Origin: Bin95 sp965220855
GTDB taxonomy: Bacteria > Pseudomonadota > Alphaproteobacteria > Bin95
Length of the DNA stretch: 64,000 nucleotides
Direction: 5' to 3'
NCBI GenBank assembly: GCA_965220855.1
Contig: CBDCQY010000001.1
Span: forward strand, 1,116,001 to 1,180,000
The stretch's first letter is position 1. Every line of letters begins with the position of its first letter. Below the pieces are notes generated by a model. The model saw nothing but the letters and a program-made list of their open reading frames with translations. It was not told where the DNA came from and did not search any database. Positions 9,101 to 16,649 of the stretch are shown here, piece after piece. The position numbers were made by a program, and so were the translations under genes.

Positions 9101-12100
9101 CCGGCCTCGCCCTCGACATGGCGACGCGCACCGTCAGCGGAACGCCGACGGCGCTCCAGGCGGCGACAAGCTATAGCTGGACCGCGACCGACGCCGACGG
9201 CGATGCGGCGGCGCTCACCTTTACGCTCGCCGTGGAGACGGACACCGCGCCCTCCTTCGGCGATGCGGCGGTGGCCGACCGGACCTTCACGCAAGGCGTG
9301 GCGATTGCTGCGCTGACGCTGCCGGAGGCGACCGGCGGCAATGGCGCGCTCACCTACGCGCTGACGCCCGACCTGCCCGACGGCCTCGCCCTCGACGCGG
9401 CGACGCGCACCGTCAGCGGGACGCCGACAACGCTCCAGACCGCGACCTCCTACACCTGGACCGTGACCGACGCCGAAGGCGACAGCGTCAGCCTCGGCTT
9501 CGCCATCGCGGTGGAGGCGGACGCGGCGCCTTCCTTCGGCGATGCGGCGGTGGCCGACCTGACCGTCACGCAAGGAGCGGTGATGACCGCGCTCACCCTG
9601 CCGGAAGCCACGGGCGGCAATGGCGCGCTCAGCTATGCGCTGACACCTGACCTGCCCGACGGCCTCGCTTTCGACGCGGCGACGCGCACCGTCAGCGGGA
9701 CGCCGACAACGCTCCAGACCGCGACAAACTACAGTTGGACCGTCACCGACGCCGAAGGCGACACGGCCAGCCTCGGCTTCGCCATCGCGGTGGAAGCCGA
9801 CACGGCGCCCTCCTTCGGCGATGCGGCGGTGGCCGATCTCACCCTCACGCAAGGGGTGGCGATTGCGGCGCTGACGCTGCCGGAAGCGACCGGCGGCAAT
9901 GGCGCGCTCAGCTATGCGCTGACGCCCGACCTGCCCGACGGCCTTGCCCTCGACGCGGCGACGCGCACCGTCAGCGGGACGCCGACAACGCTCCAGACCG
10001 CGACGAGCTGGAGCTGGACCGTCACCGACGCCGAAGGCGACACGGCCAGCCTCGGCTTCGCCATGACGGTCGAGGCGGATGTGGCGCCGTCCTTCGGCGA
10101 TGCGGCGGTCGCGGACCGAAGCTATGCGCAGGACGCGGCCATCGCGGCCTTCATCCTGCCCGAGGCGACCGGCGGCAATGGCGCGCTCAGCTATGCGCTG
10201 ACGCCCGATCTGCCGGACGGTCTCGCGCTCGACGCGGCGACGCGCGCCGTCAGCGGGACGCCCACGACCCTCCAGGCGGCGACGAGCTATAGCTGGACCG
10301 TGACCGACGCCGATGGCGACACGGCGAGCCTCAGCTTCACCATCGCGGTGGAGGCGGATGTGGCGCCCTCCTTCGGCGATGCGGCGGTGGCGGACCTCAC
10401 CTTCACGCAAGGGGTGGCGATCACCGCCTTCGCCCTGCCGGAGGCGACCGGCGGCAATGGCGCGCTCGACCATGCGCTGACACCCGACCTGCCGGGCGGC
10501 CTCGCCCTCGACGCCGCGACGCAGACCGTCAGCGGGACGCCGACGGCGCTCCAGACGGCGACGAGCTACAGCTGGACCGCGACCGACGCCGACGGCGATG
10601 CCGCGACTCTCGCCTTCGCCATCGCCGTAGAGGCGAATGTTACCCCCTCCTTCGGCTCGGCAACGGTCGCAGACCGGGACTATGAGTTGCATTACGCCAT
10701 CGCGCCGCTGAGCCTGCCGCAGGCGAGCGGCGGCAACGGGGCGCTCGCCTACAGCCTCAGCCCCGACCTGCCGGCGGGCCTCGCGCTCGACGCCGACACG
10801 CGCACCGTCTCCGGCGCGCCGACGGCGGCCCAGGCCGCAACCTCCTATACGTGGACCGCGACCGACGCCGAAGGCGACACGGCGACGCTAAGCTTCGCCA
10901 TCGCCGCCACCTATGGGCGTCCGGCCCCGCCCGTCGGCCTCACCGTCCAGCCGAATGACGGCGGGGCGGCGCTTTCCTGGAGCGACCCCGGCGACGCCAA
11001 CATCGCCGGCTACCGGCTGCGCTACAAGCAGGGAACCGTCTTTACAGACAGCGACGCCTGGTCCGACATCGTCGGCAGCGGCGCCGCCACGACGGGCCAC
11101 AGCGTGACCGGCCTGCAGAACGGCGCCGAATATGTCTTTCAGCTCCGCGCCGTGGCCAGCGGCGGCGAGAGCGCGCCATCGGCCGCGCTGACCGCGACGC
11201 CCAACGCGCCGCCGGCGAAGCCGACCGCGATCGCGGCGGTGGCCGGCGACGGCGAGGCGCTGCTGGAGTGGTCGGCGATCTCCGGGGTCACCGACTGGCA
11301 GGTGCAGCAGCGCGAGGGCGCGGGCGCCTGGGGCGACTGGCAAGACATCGACGCCAGCAGCGACGCCACCACCCGCCATGTCGTGACCGGGCTGACCAAT
11401 AGCGTCGCCTATGGCTTCCGGGTGCGCGCGCGGCTGACCCGCGTGCCCGGCGCGGCCTCGGACGAGGCCACGGCCACGCCGACGGCCGACCCCGCCCCCG
11501 GTTTCGGGATCGCAGCGATCGCGAACCGGGACTTCGAGCTGCATTACCCGATTGCGGCGGTGACCCTGCCGGCGGCGCTCGGCGGCAATGGCCCGCTTGG
11601 CTATTCGCTCAGCCCTGCGCCGCCCGCCGGCCTCGCGCTCGACACGGCGACGCGGACCATCTCGGGGACGCCAACGGTGGCCCAAACCGCGACCTCCTAC
11701 AGCTGGACCGCGACCGACGCCGATGGCGACACCGCCACGCTCACCTTCACCGTCGCCGCGACCTACGGGCGTCCGCTCCCGCCCGCCGGCCTCGCCGCCG
11801 AGGCCTATGACGGCCGGGCGGTGCTTTCCTGGAACGATCCCGGCGACGGCAACATCACCGGCTACCGATTGCGCTACAAGAAGGGCGCGGCCTTTACTAC
11901 GAGCGACGCCTGGACCGACATCGCCGGCAGCGGCCCGTCCACCGTCAGCCACACGGTGGCGAGCCTCGACAATGGCGCGCAATATGCGTTCCAGGTCCGC
12001 GCGGTGGCGAGCAGCGGCGAAAGCCCGCCTTCCGACATCGTGACGACAGCGCCGAACCCGCGGCCGGCCAAGCCCGCCGGGCTGAGCGCCGCGGTCGGCA

Positions 12101-15100
12101 ACGCCCAGGTGACGCTGGCCTGGAGCAATCCCTCGGACACGACGATCACCCGCTATGAGCTGCGCCACACTTCGGCGGCGAGCTTCGGGCCGAACGACGC
12201 GTGGAGCGCCATTCCCGGCAGCGGCGCGGGCACTGTCGGCCGCGAGGTGGCGGGCCTGGTCAACGATGTTGCCCGGCGGTTCCAGATACGAGCGGTGAAC
12301 GCCGTCGGCCCTGGGCCGGCCTCGGACGAGGTGGCGGCGACGCCGCAGGACCTCGCGCCCGCCTTCGCAGCCAATCCGGATCTGTCCATTGCCGCCGAGC
12401 AATATCGTTCTGTGGACGAGAGTCTGCCGCAGGCCTCCGGCGGCGACGGCGCGCTGACCTACTCCTTCACGCCCGACCTGCCGGCGGGCCTGACCTTCGA
12501 CAGCGCCGCGCACCGCATCGTGGGCGCGCCGGCCGCGACGCAGGCCGCGACCGCCTACAGCTTCGCGGCGACCGACGCCGACGGCGACAGCGCGACGGCG
12601 ACCGTCACCATCCAGGTCGCGTATAACGGCCCGCCAGCGCCCACCAATTTCACCGCCACGCCGGGCGACGGCCAGGTGACGCTCAGCTGGGAACATCTCG
12701 CGGACAGCAATCTCACAAGCTATTACGTCGTGTATCGGAAGGGATCGACGATACAAGGAAGCGGGGTAGTGTATAAATTCATCGACCCTGAGACTTCCCA
12801 CACGGTGACCGGCCTCGACAATGGCGACATATATGCCTTTCAACTCTTTCAGTCGCTTCGGCCCGGGTTCGAGTCTCTGACCTCCGACGTGGTCACCGCG
12901 ACGCCGGGCGCGGCGCCGGGGCAGCCGGGCGGGTTTGTGGCGACGGCGGGGGACGGGCGGGTCCGACTGTCCTGGAACGCGATCTCCACGGCCTCGCGCT
13001 GGGACTATCGCTACCAGGCCGCCGGCGGGGCGTTCGGCGCCTGGCGGGCGATCCCCGGCAGCGGCGGCGCCAGCACCGGTCATTTGGTTACCGGACTCGC
13101 TAATGGGACCGCCTACGGCTTCCAGATCCGGGCGGTGAGCGGCCATACCGCCACGGTGGTGTCGGGCACGGTCTCGGCGACGCCGGCGGCGGGTCCGCCC
13201 GGCGCGGTGACGAGCCTTGCCGCCACGGCAAGCGCCGGCGCGGTCGGCCTGACCTGGAGCCTGCCGACCAACACCGACGATATCGACAAGCTGCAGCTGC
13301 GCTGGAAGCAGAGCTCGGCGCTGCCCTTCACCGCCAGCGACAGCTGGAGCGACCTGGCGGCGGACGCCACTCGCGCCCAGGCGACCGGCCTGACCGACGG
13401 CGCGGCCTATACCTTCGCGGTGCGGGCCGTGAATGGCGAGGGCGCGGGCGACGCCGCCACCGTCGCCGCGACGCCGGCAAGCCGCGCGCCGGCCGCGCCG
13501 ACCGGCCTTGTTGCGACGGCCGGCCTCGGCGCGGTGACGCTCGCCTGGGACGATCCTCTCGATCCGACCGTCACCGGCTATGAGTTGCGCTACACCGATG
13601 CGGCGAGCTTCGGCGCGAACGACGCGTGGAGCGCGATTTCCGGCAGCGGCTCCACCACCGCCGGCCATACGGTGACGGGTCTCGACATTCGCACGGTCTG
13701 GCGCTTCCAGCTGCGCGCGGTGAACGGCAGCGGCGCGGGCGCCTCGGCGGAAGCGAGCGCAGCGCTGCGCGATCTGACGCCCTCTTTCGGGGCTGCGACG
13801 GTCGCCGACCGGACCTATACGCAGGGGGTGGCGATTGCGGCGCTCGCGCTGCCAGCGGCGTCCGGCGGCGACGGCGCGGCGAGCTATGCGCTGACGCCCG
13901 CCCTGCCGGCCGGCCTCGCGCTCGACATGGCGGCGCGCACCGTCAGCGGGACGCCCACGGCGGCGCAGGCGGCGACAAGCTACAGCTGGACCGCGACCGA
14001 CGCCGACGGCGATGCGGCGGCGCTTACCTTCACGCTCGCCGCAGAGGCGGACACCGCGCCCTCCTTCGCCAGCGCCGCGATCGCGGACCGCAGCTACAGG
14101 CAGGGGGTGGCGATTACGGCGCTGGCGCTGCCGGAAGCGACCGGCGGCAACGGGACGCTCGACTACGCGCTGACGCCCGACCTGCCCGACGGCCTCGCCT
14201 TCGATGCGGCGACACGCACCGTGAGCGGCGCGCCGACGGCGCTCCAGGCGGCGACGAGCTACAGCTGGACCGTCACCGACGCCGACGGCGACACGGTGAG
14301 CCTCGGCTTCACCATTGCGGTGGAGACGGAGACCGCGCCCTCCTTCGGCACGGTCACGGTGGCCGACCGGAGCTATGCGAAGGACGTGGCGATCGCGGCC
14401 TTCGTGCTGCCCGAGGCGGGCGGCGGCAATGGCCCGCTGACCTACAGCCTGACGCCAGACCTGCCTGCGGGCCTTGCTCTCGACGCGGCGACGCGGACCG
14501 TCAGCGGAACCCCGACGGCGCTCCAGGCGTCCGCGACCTGGAGCTGGACCGTGACCGACGCCGACGGCGACACGGCCGCGCTCACCTTCGCGCTCGCCGT
14601 GGAGTCCGACACGGCGCCCACCTTCGGCGATGCGGCGGTGGCGGACCGGACCTTCAAGCAAGGGGAGGCGATAACCGCCTTCGTGCTGCCCGAGGCGACC
14701 GGCGGCAATGGCGCGCTCGACTATGCGCTGACGCCGGACCTGCCTGCGGGCCTCGCCCTCGACGCGGCGACGCGCACCGTCAGCGGAACCCCGACGGCGG
14801 TCCAGGCGGCGACGAGTTGGAGCTGGACCGTGACCGACGCCGATGGCGACACGGCGAGCCTCGGCTTCGCCATGACGGTCGAGGCCGACACGGCGCCCAC
14901 CTTCGGCGATGCGGCGGTGGCCGACCGGAGCTACACGCAAGGGACGGCGATTGCGGCGCTGACCCTGCCGGCGGCGACGGGCGGCAATGGCGCGCTCAGC
15001 TATGCGCTGACGCCCGCCTTGCCGGCCGGCCTCGCGCTCGACATGGCGACGCGCACCGTCAGCGGGACGCCGACGGCGGCGCTGGCGGCGACGAGCTATA

Positions 15101-16524
15101 GCTGGACGGCGACCGATGCGGACGGCGATGCGGCGAGTCTCGGCTTCAGCATCGAGGTTCTGGCGGCGGCCGGCGGCTCGGCCGAGCGCCAGGCCTTCGC
15201 GAAGAGCCTTGCGGGTCTGGCGGCGAAGACGCTGGGCGAGGCCCGGGCGACCATCGGCCAGCGGCTGACGGCCGCGCCGGGAGCCTCCAGCCTGACGGTG
15301 GCCGGGCGGCGGATCGAGTTCGGCGCGGCGGGCCAGCCGGCGGCGTTCGACGACGACCGGCGCGTGAGCTGGGAGGAATTGCGCCGCGACAGCGCCTTCG
15401 AGATGTCCTTCGGCGAAGCCGGGAGCGGGCTTGAGATGACGGCCTGGGGCCGGGGCGGGCTGATGCGCTTTGAGGCGGAGCAGGCCGGGATCGACCATCG
15501 AAGCCGGATGGAGACCGGCTGGCTCGGCATGGATGCGCGTGTGGGCGACGGGCTGCTGATGGGCTTCGCGCTCTCGCGAAGCGCCGGCGAAACGGAGGCG
15601 AGCGACGGGGCGGGCTTCACGACTGCGCTCAGCGCCGCCTGGCCCTATGCGCAGCTGAAGCTCGCCAGCGGGGCGGAGGTCTGGACCGTGCTGGGCGCGG
15701 GCAACGGCTCGGTGGATTATCGCCCGGCGGAGGGCGTGGGCGAGACCGAGGCGCTGGAGATGCGCCTCGCCTCCGCCGGCGGTCGCCAGCCCTTGGCGGA
15801 TGTCGGCGCGCTCGGTCTGGCGCTGGAGGCGGACGCGGGCTTCGTCACGCTGGAGACCGGCGGCAGCGCGCGCTCGGTGATCGGCGGGCATGAGGTGCAG
15901 GTCTGGCGGGCGCGCGCCTCGCTGGAGGCCGAACATGAGGGCTGGGGCCTCGGTGGCGGCGCGCTCGCGCCCTTCGGCTCGCTCGCCTGGCGCGGCGACG
16001 GCGGCGACTGGCGGGAAGGCTCCGGGGTCGAGGCCGGCTTCGGCGCGCGCCTCTCCGCGCCGGGCTCGCGCTTCGCGCTCGAAGCCGAGGGCCGCCATCT
16101 GGCGCTCTCCTCGGAGGCGGGCTATGGCGGAACCGGCGCGAGCCTGACCGCCGGCCTGGAGCCGGCGGCGGACGGGGCTGGCCTCTCCTGGTCGGCAAGC
16201 CTCGCAACTGGGGTACGCGCCGACGGGGCCGCAATGCTGGCGGACGATCTCGACTATGACGAGGCCGGCTTCGGCGCCGACGAGGACCGCATGGCGCTCG
16301 AACTGGAGGCCCGCTACGGCTTCCGCCTGCCGGCGGCCCACGGCCTGCTCTCCCCCCTGCTGCGTCTCTCGGAGGAAGAGGGCGTGCGGCGTAAACTGGA
16401 AGCCGGCCTCGCCTTCCAGGCCGCCAGGGGCCGCGTCGATCTCGAACTAACCGGCGGCCACGAGACCCGCAGCGGCGCCGCCGACAACAACCGCTTCCGC
16501 CTGGATCTCCGCCTCGGCTTCTGA
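3169..16524 (+). CDS. giant fibronectin-III/Ig-like repeat autotransporter adhesin (4451 aa)
   Basis: Predicted surface protein of 4451 residues. I chose the ATG at 3169 because GAGGAGAGG lies just upstream at ideal spacing; an in-frame GTG at 3136 adds 11 residues. A long signal peptide ends at about residue 52 (hydrophobic core LAAAVLALLLAGG, cleavage after ARA). Residues 53-230 form a unique domain with low G+C coding. From about 232 to 4001 I count about 21 fibronectin-III domains and 19 Ig/cadherin-like (He_PIG type) domains, most of the latter ending in a TDADGD or TDAEGD motif that may bind calcium. The last 450 residues start with an amphipathic helix (RQAFAKSLAGLAAKTLGEA), then alternate in beta-strand fashion and end in RLDLRLGF. 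A terminal Phe is typical of outer-membrane barrels. I read it as a type Va autotransporter; adhesion is inferred from architecture. No catalytic domain is recognised. Confidence 0.85.
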   Translation: MAGFAASVTRLLSGAIRSGISGRPSSGVDGRRGAGLPALAAAVLALLLAGGAPARADIYLHYHDDGSQITIDGSGSLELAPLDLDTSTAAPIDRVDMGRFRSYGLAKKSALFGYYRFPSLDVKGTSSYTGQGILRGNPTISGYSSNFITLINRGVGVSSHSIWIDRDHIQGRKWTKKGNEPTVYHPGRYILNDGRATLSGTLSSRFGDDDFHMEFHFAGQKVILSTRHPDTPSIPDDFAAAGGDREVALSWAARSDATGWQVRYRAAGAAWGAWTDISGSGAATAGHTVTGLTNGVAYDFQVRAVNGSRIGAASDEATATPLGPPGAPTGLAATVSNGSVGLTWNLPTDAGNIDKLQVRWKPVIFLPFTDGDVWADLAANATRTRSTRVANGAAYLFELRAVNDRGVSPTATVTATPQRRVPVAPTGLAATAGVGEVTLSWDESPDATLTGYELRYTSAASFADGDAWSAIAGSGSTTASHTLTGLESRGIWRFQVRAVNTSGASAASAEASVALNDLAPFFGAATVADRNYTQRSAIPALTLPEATAGDSPLAYTLTPDLPAGLALDGATRTVSGTPTAAQAATTYSWTATDADGDAATLTFAIAVEADASPSFGAATIADRGYELHYAIAPLSLPQASGGNGALAYSLAPDLPPGLALDADTRTVSGTPTAAHAATSYTWTVTDADGDRATLSFAIAATYGRPAPPTGLAVQPNDGQATLSWSDPGDGNIAGYRVRYKQGAVFANGDAWTDIAGGGAATTGHTVTGLQNGAEYIFQIRAVASDGESGPSAAVTATPNAPPPKPAGVTATPGAGQATLAGTALSPVTSWQYRQRQGEGAWGAWTDIAGSGAGTVSHVVTGLADRTAYGFQLRAVLTRVPGAASDEATATPRQDVGFAGSVGNRTLREYQPMEPLVLPEGRGGILPLSYAFAPAPPAGLTIDLDTRTISGKLAEELEETTYNWMVTDADGDAATLTFTMDSHYRGAAKPTGFTATPGDGQVTVVWDDIGDPNITLNLLYWRKGSVATGAPPLQLNPDTTSHTFTGLDNGDQYAFQLFPIGPHAGVRTDTVTATPNAPPAKPAAIAAVAGDGEAVLEWSAISGVTDWQVQQREGAGAWGDWRDIDASSDATTRHTVTGLTNGAAYGFRVRARLTGVPGAASDEATATPTANSAPGFGLAAIANRDFELHYPIAAVTLPQASGGNGTLAYSLSPDLPAGLALDAATRTVSGTPTAAQAATSYSWTATDADGDTAALTFTIAATYGRPLQPAGLAAEAYDGRVTLSWSDPGDGNIAGYRLRYKQGAAFTDGDAWTDIAGSGAATVSHTVTSLQNNSRYVFQIRAVASSDESPPSDIVTTVPNPRPAKPAGLSASVGNAQVTLAWSDPSDATITRYELRHTSTASFGPNDAWSAIPGSGAATVGREVAGLVNDVARRFQIRAVNAVGPGPASDEVEATPQDLAPAFGANPDVTISAEQLRPVTESLPQATGGDGALTYSFTPALPAGLTFDSAAHRVTGAPTATQAATAYSFAATDADGDSVTATVTIQVEYKGPPLPANITATPGDGQVTLSWDRIEDDLLSGYSILYQKGSIIDWDKAYNLINVSIKVTSYTATGLDNGDQYIFRVCQFYFDFTPLCLNTITATPSVAPGQPGGFAAAAGDGRVALSWNAIATASRWDYRQQAGGGAFGPWQAIPGSGGASTGHLITGLTNGTAYGFQIRAVTGHTAMAVSGTVSATPAAGPPGAVTSLAATASTGAVGLTWSLPTNTDDIDKLQVRWKQSSALPFTASDSWTDLAADATRAQATGLTDGAAYTFAVRAVNGEGAGDAATVAATPASRAPAAPTGLVATAGLGAVTLAWDDPLDPTVTGYELRYTDAASFGANDAWSAISGSGSTTAGHRVTGLDIRTVWRFQLRAVNGSGQGASAEASVALRDLTPSFGAATIADRTYTQGVAIAALALPAATGGDGAASYALTPALPTGLALDMATRTVSGTPTALQAATSYSWTATDADGDAAALTFTLAVETDTAPSFGDAAVADRTFTQGVAIAALTLPEATGGNGALTYALTPDLPDGLALDAATRTVSGTPTTLQTATSYTWTVTDAEGDSVSLGFAIAVEADAAPSFGDAAVADLTVTQGAVMTALTLPEATGGNGALSYALTPDLPDGLAFDAATRTVSGTPTTLQTATNYSWTVTDAEGDTASLGFAIAVEADTAPSFGDAAVADLTLTQGVAIAALTLPEATGGNGALSYALTPDLPDGLALDAATRTVSGTPTTLQTATSWSWTVTDAEGDTASLGFAMTVEADVAPSFGDAAVADRSYAQDAAIAAFILPEATGGNGALSYALTPDLPDGLALDAATRAVSGTPTTLQAATSYSWTVTDADGDTASLSFTIAVEADVAPSFGDAAVADLTFTQGVAITAFALPEATGGNGALDHALTPDLPGGLALDAATQTVSGTPTALQTATSYSWTATDADGDAATLAFAIAVEANVTPSFGSATVADRDYELHYAIAPLSLPQASGGNGALAYSLSPDLPAGLALDADTRTVSGAPTAAQAATSYTWTATDAEGDTATLSFAIAATYGRPAPPVGLTVQPNDGGAALSWSDPGDANIAGYRLRYKQGTVFTDSDAWSDIVGSGAATTGHSVTGLQNGAEYVFQLRAVASGGESAPSAALTATPNAPPAKPTAIAAVAGDGEALLEWSAISGVTDWQVQQREGAGAWGDWQDIDASSDATTRHVVTGLTNSVAYGFRVRARLTRVPGAASDEATATPTADPAPGFGIAAIANRDFELHYPIAAVTLPAALGGNGPLGYSLSPAPPAGLALDTATRTISGTPTVAQTATSYSWTATDADGDTATLTFTVAATYGRPLPPAGLAAEAYDGRAVLSWNDPGDGNITGYRLRYKKGAAFTTSDAWTDIAGSGPSTVSHTVASLDNGAQYAFQVRAVASSGESPPSDIVTTAPNPRPAKPAGLSAAVGNAQVTLAWSNPSDTTITRYELRHTSAASFGPNDAWSAIPGSGAGTVGREVAGLVNDVARRFQIRAVNAVGPGPASDEVAATPQDLAPAFAANPDLSIAAEQYRSVDESLPQASGGDGALTYSFTPDLPAGLTFDSAAHRIVGAPAATQAATAYSFAATDADGDSATATVTIQVAYNGPPAPTNFTATPGDGQVTLSWEHLADSNLTSYYVVYRKGSTIQGSGVVYKFIDPETSHTVTGLDNGDIYAFQLFQSLRPGFESLTSDVVTATPGAAPGQPGGFVATAGDGRVRLSWNAISTASRWDYRYQAAGGAFGAWRAIPGSGGASTGHLVTGLANGTAYGFQIRAVSGHTATVVSGTVSATPAAGPPGAVTSLAATASAGAVGLTWSLPTNTDDIDKLQLRWKQSSALPFTASDSWSDLAADATRAQATGLTDGAAYTFAVRAVNGEGAGDAATVAATPASRAPAAPTGLVATAGLGAVTLAWDDPLDPTVTGYELRYTDAASFGANDAWSAISGSGSTTAGHTVTGLDIRTVWRFQLRAVNGSGAGASAEASAALRDLTPSFGAATVADRTYTQGVAIAALALPAASGGDGAASYALTPALPAGLALDMAARTVSGTPTAAQAATSYSWTATDADGDAAALTFTLAAEADTAPSFASAAIADRSYRQGVAITALALPEATGGNGTLDYALTPDLPDGLAFDAATRTVSGAPTALQAATSYSWTVTDADGDTVSLGFTIAVETETAPSFGTVTVADRSYAKDVAIAAFVLPEAGGGNGPLTYSLTPDLPAGLALDAATRTVSGTPTALQASATWSWTVTDADGDTAALTFALAVESDTAPTFGDAAVADRTFKQGEAITAFVLPEATGGNGALDYALTPDLPAGLALDAATRTVSGTPTAVQAATSWSWTVTDADGDTASLGFAMTVEADTAPTFGDAAVADRSYTQGTAIAALTLPAATGGNGALSYALTPALPAGLALDMATRTVSGTPTAALAATSYSWTATDADGDAASLGFSIEVLAAAGGSAERQAFAKSLAGLAAKTLGEARATIGQRLTAAPGASSLTVAGRRIEFGAAGQPAAFDDDRRVSWEELRRDSAFEMSFGEAGSGLEMTAWGRGGLMRFEAEQAGIDHRSRMETGWLGMDARVGDGLLMGFALSRSAGETEASDGAGFTTALSAAWPYAQLKLASGAEVWTVLGAGNGSVDYRPAEGVGETEALEMRLASAGGRQPLADVGALGLALEADAGFVTLETGGSARSVIGGHEVQVWRARASLEAEHEGWGLGGGALAPFGSLAWRGDGGDWREGSGVEAGFGARLSAPGSRFALEAEGRHLALSSEAGYGGTGASLTAGLEPAADGAGLSWSASLATGVRADGAAMLADDLDYDEAGFGADEDRMALELEARYGFRLPAAHGLLSPLLRLSEEEGVRRKLEAGLAFQAARGRVDLELTGGHETRSGAADNNRFRLDLRLGF
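3451..3720 (+). other. low-G+C coding segment of the adhesin's N-terminal domain
   Basis: By hand count about 45% G+C, against clearly higher values in the repeat region. It encodes the unique domain just after the signal peptide, rich in Tyr, Ser, Ile and Lys (for example YYRFPSLDVKGTSSYTG). It resembles neither the fibronectin nor the Ig units. The reading frame is intact. Separate origin or rapid divergence are both possible. Confidence 0.7.
7911..8060 (+). other. AT-rich diverged stretch inside the tenth fibronectin domain
   Basis: 7911-7990 is about 34% G+C by hand count, inside flanks that match the homologous domains at 6120-6390 and 12640-12900. It encodes QKGSIIDWDKAYNLINVSIK and, further on, a short Cys-flanked segment (CQFYFDFTPLC) unique to this copy. 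Confidence 0.7.
8968..10641 (+). repeat. six tandem 279-bp units encoding 93-residue Ig-like domains
   Basis: Unit starts, at the codons for (T/A/V)APSFG or TPSFG, fall at 8968, 9247, 9526, 9805, 10084 and 10363, exactly 279 bp apart. The next unit (10642) keeps the phase but is the ELHYAI variant. Units carry LTLPEATGGNGAL, LALDAATRTVSGTP and the DADGD/DAEGD motif. Confidence 0.9.
13777..15171 (+). repeat. five tandem 279-bp units encoding Ig-like domains
   Basis: Second array with unit starts at 13777, 14056, 14335, 14614 and 14893, again exactly 279 bp apart, ending where the barrel linker begins. Units are closer to the first array than to the single Ig-like domains scattered between fibronectin domains. 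Confidence 0.9.
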
Positions 16525-16649
16525 AGCCGGGGCGGAGCCTCGCTCACGCCTCCACACCCAGGACAAACACCGCAGCCCCTTCCGCAGAACCGGCAAGTCC
16601 GACAGACTGCGAGCCTCTCCATGAGCCGGATTCAGGCGCGGCGGGGGCG

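Larger units (their letters stand above)
3862..15171 (+). repeat. macro-repeat of the adhesin, about 2.5 copies
   Basis: Domain order repeats on a large scale. Copy 1 (about 3862-8100): three Fn3, one Ig-like, an ELHYAI-type Ig-like, then alternating Fn3 and Ig-like ending in an AT-rich Fn3. Copy 2 (8101-12909): three Fn3, six Ig-like, the ELHYAI-type Ig-like, then the same series with one Fn3-Ig-Fn3 block missing. Copy 3 (12910-15171): three Fn3 and five Ig-like, then the barrel. Copies 2 and 3 are nearly identical over the PGAVTSLAATAS to DPTVTGYEL stretch. Confidence 0.8.

Noticed and set aside
8968..10641. CRISPR or satellite-type array
   Set aside because: The 279-bp units are contiguous coding repeats in one frame, with no spacers.
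6201..12870. Diversity-generating retroelement acting on the adhesin's variable stretches
   Set aside because: No reverse transcriptase, template repeat or accessory gene is in the window, and the differences are not limited to adenine positions.
10888..16341. 1817-codon open frame on the minus strand opposite the adhesin, and similar long ones at 7963-10692, 5884-7701 and 4192-5739
   Set aside because: They are antisense shadows of a GC-rich repetitive gene. Their products are low-complexity Arg, Gly and Ala sequences that follow the repeat, without recognisable domains or ribosome-binding sites.
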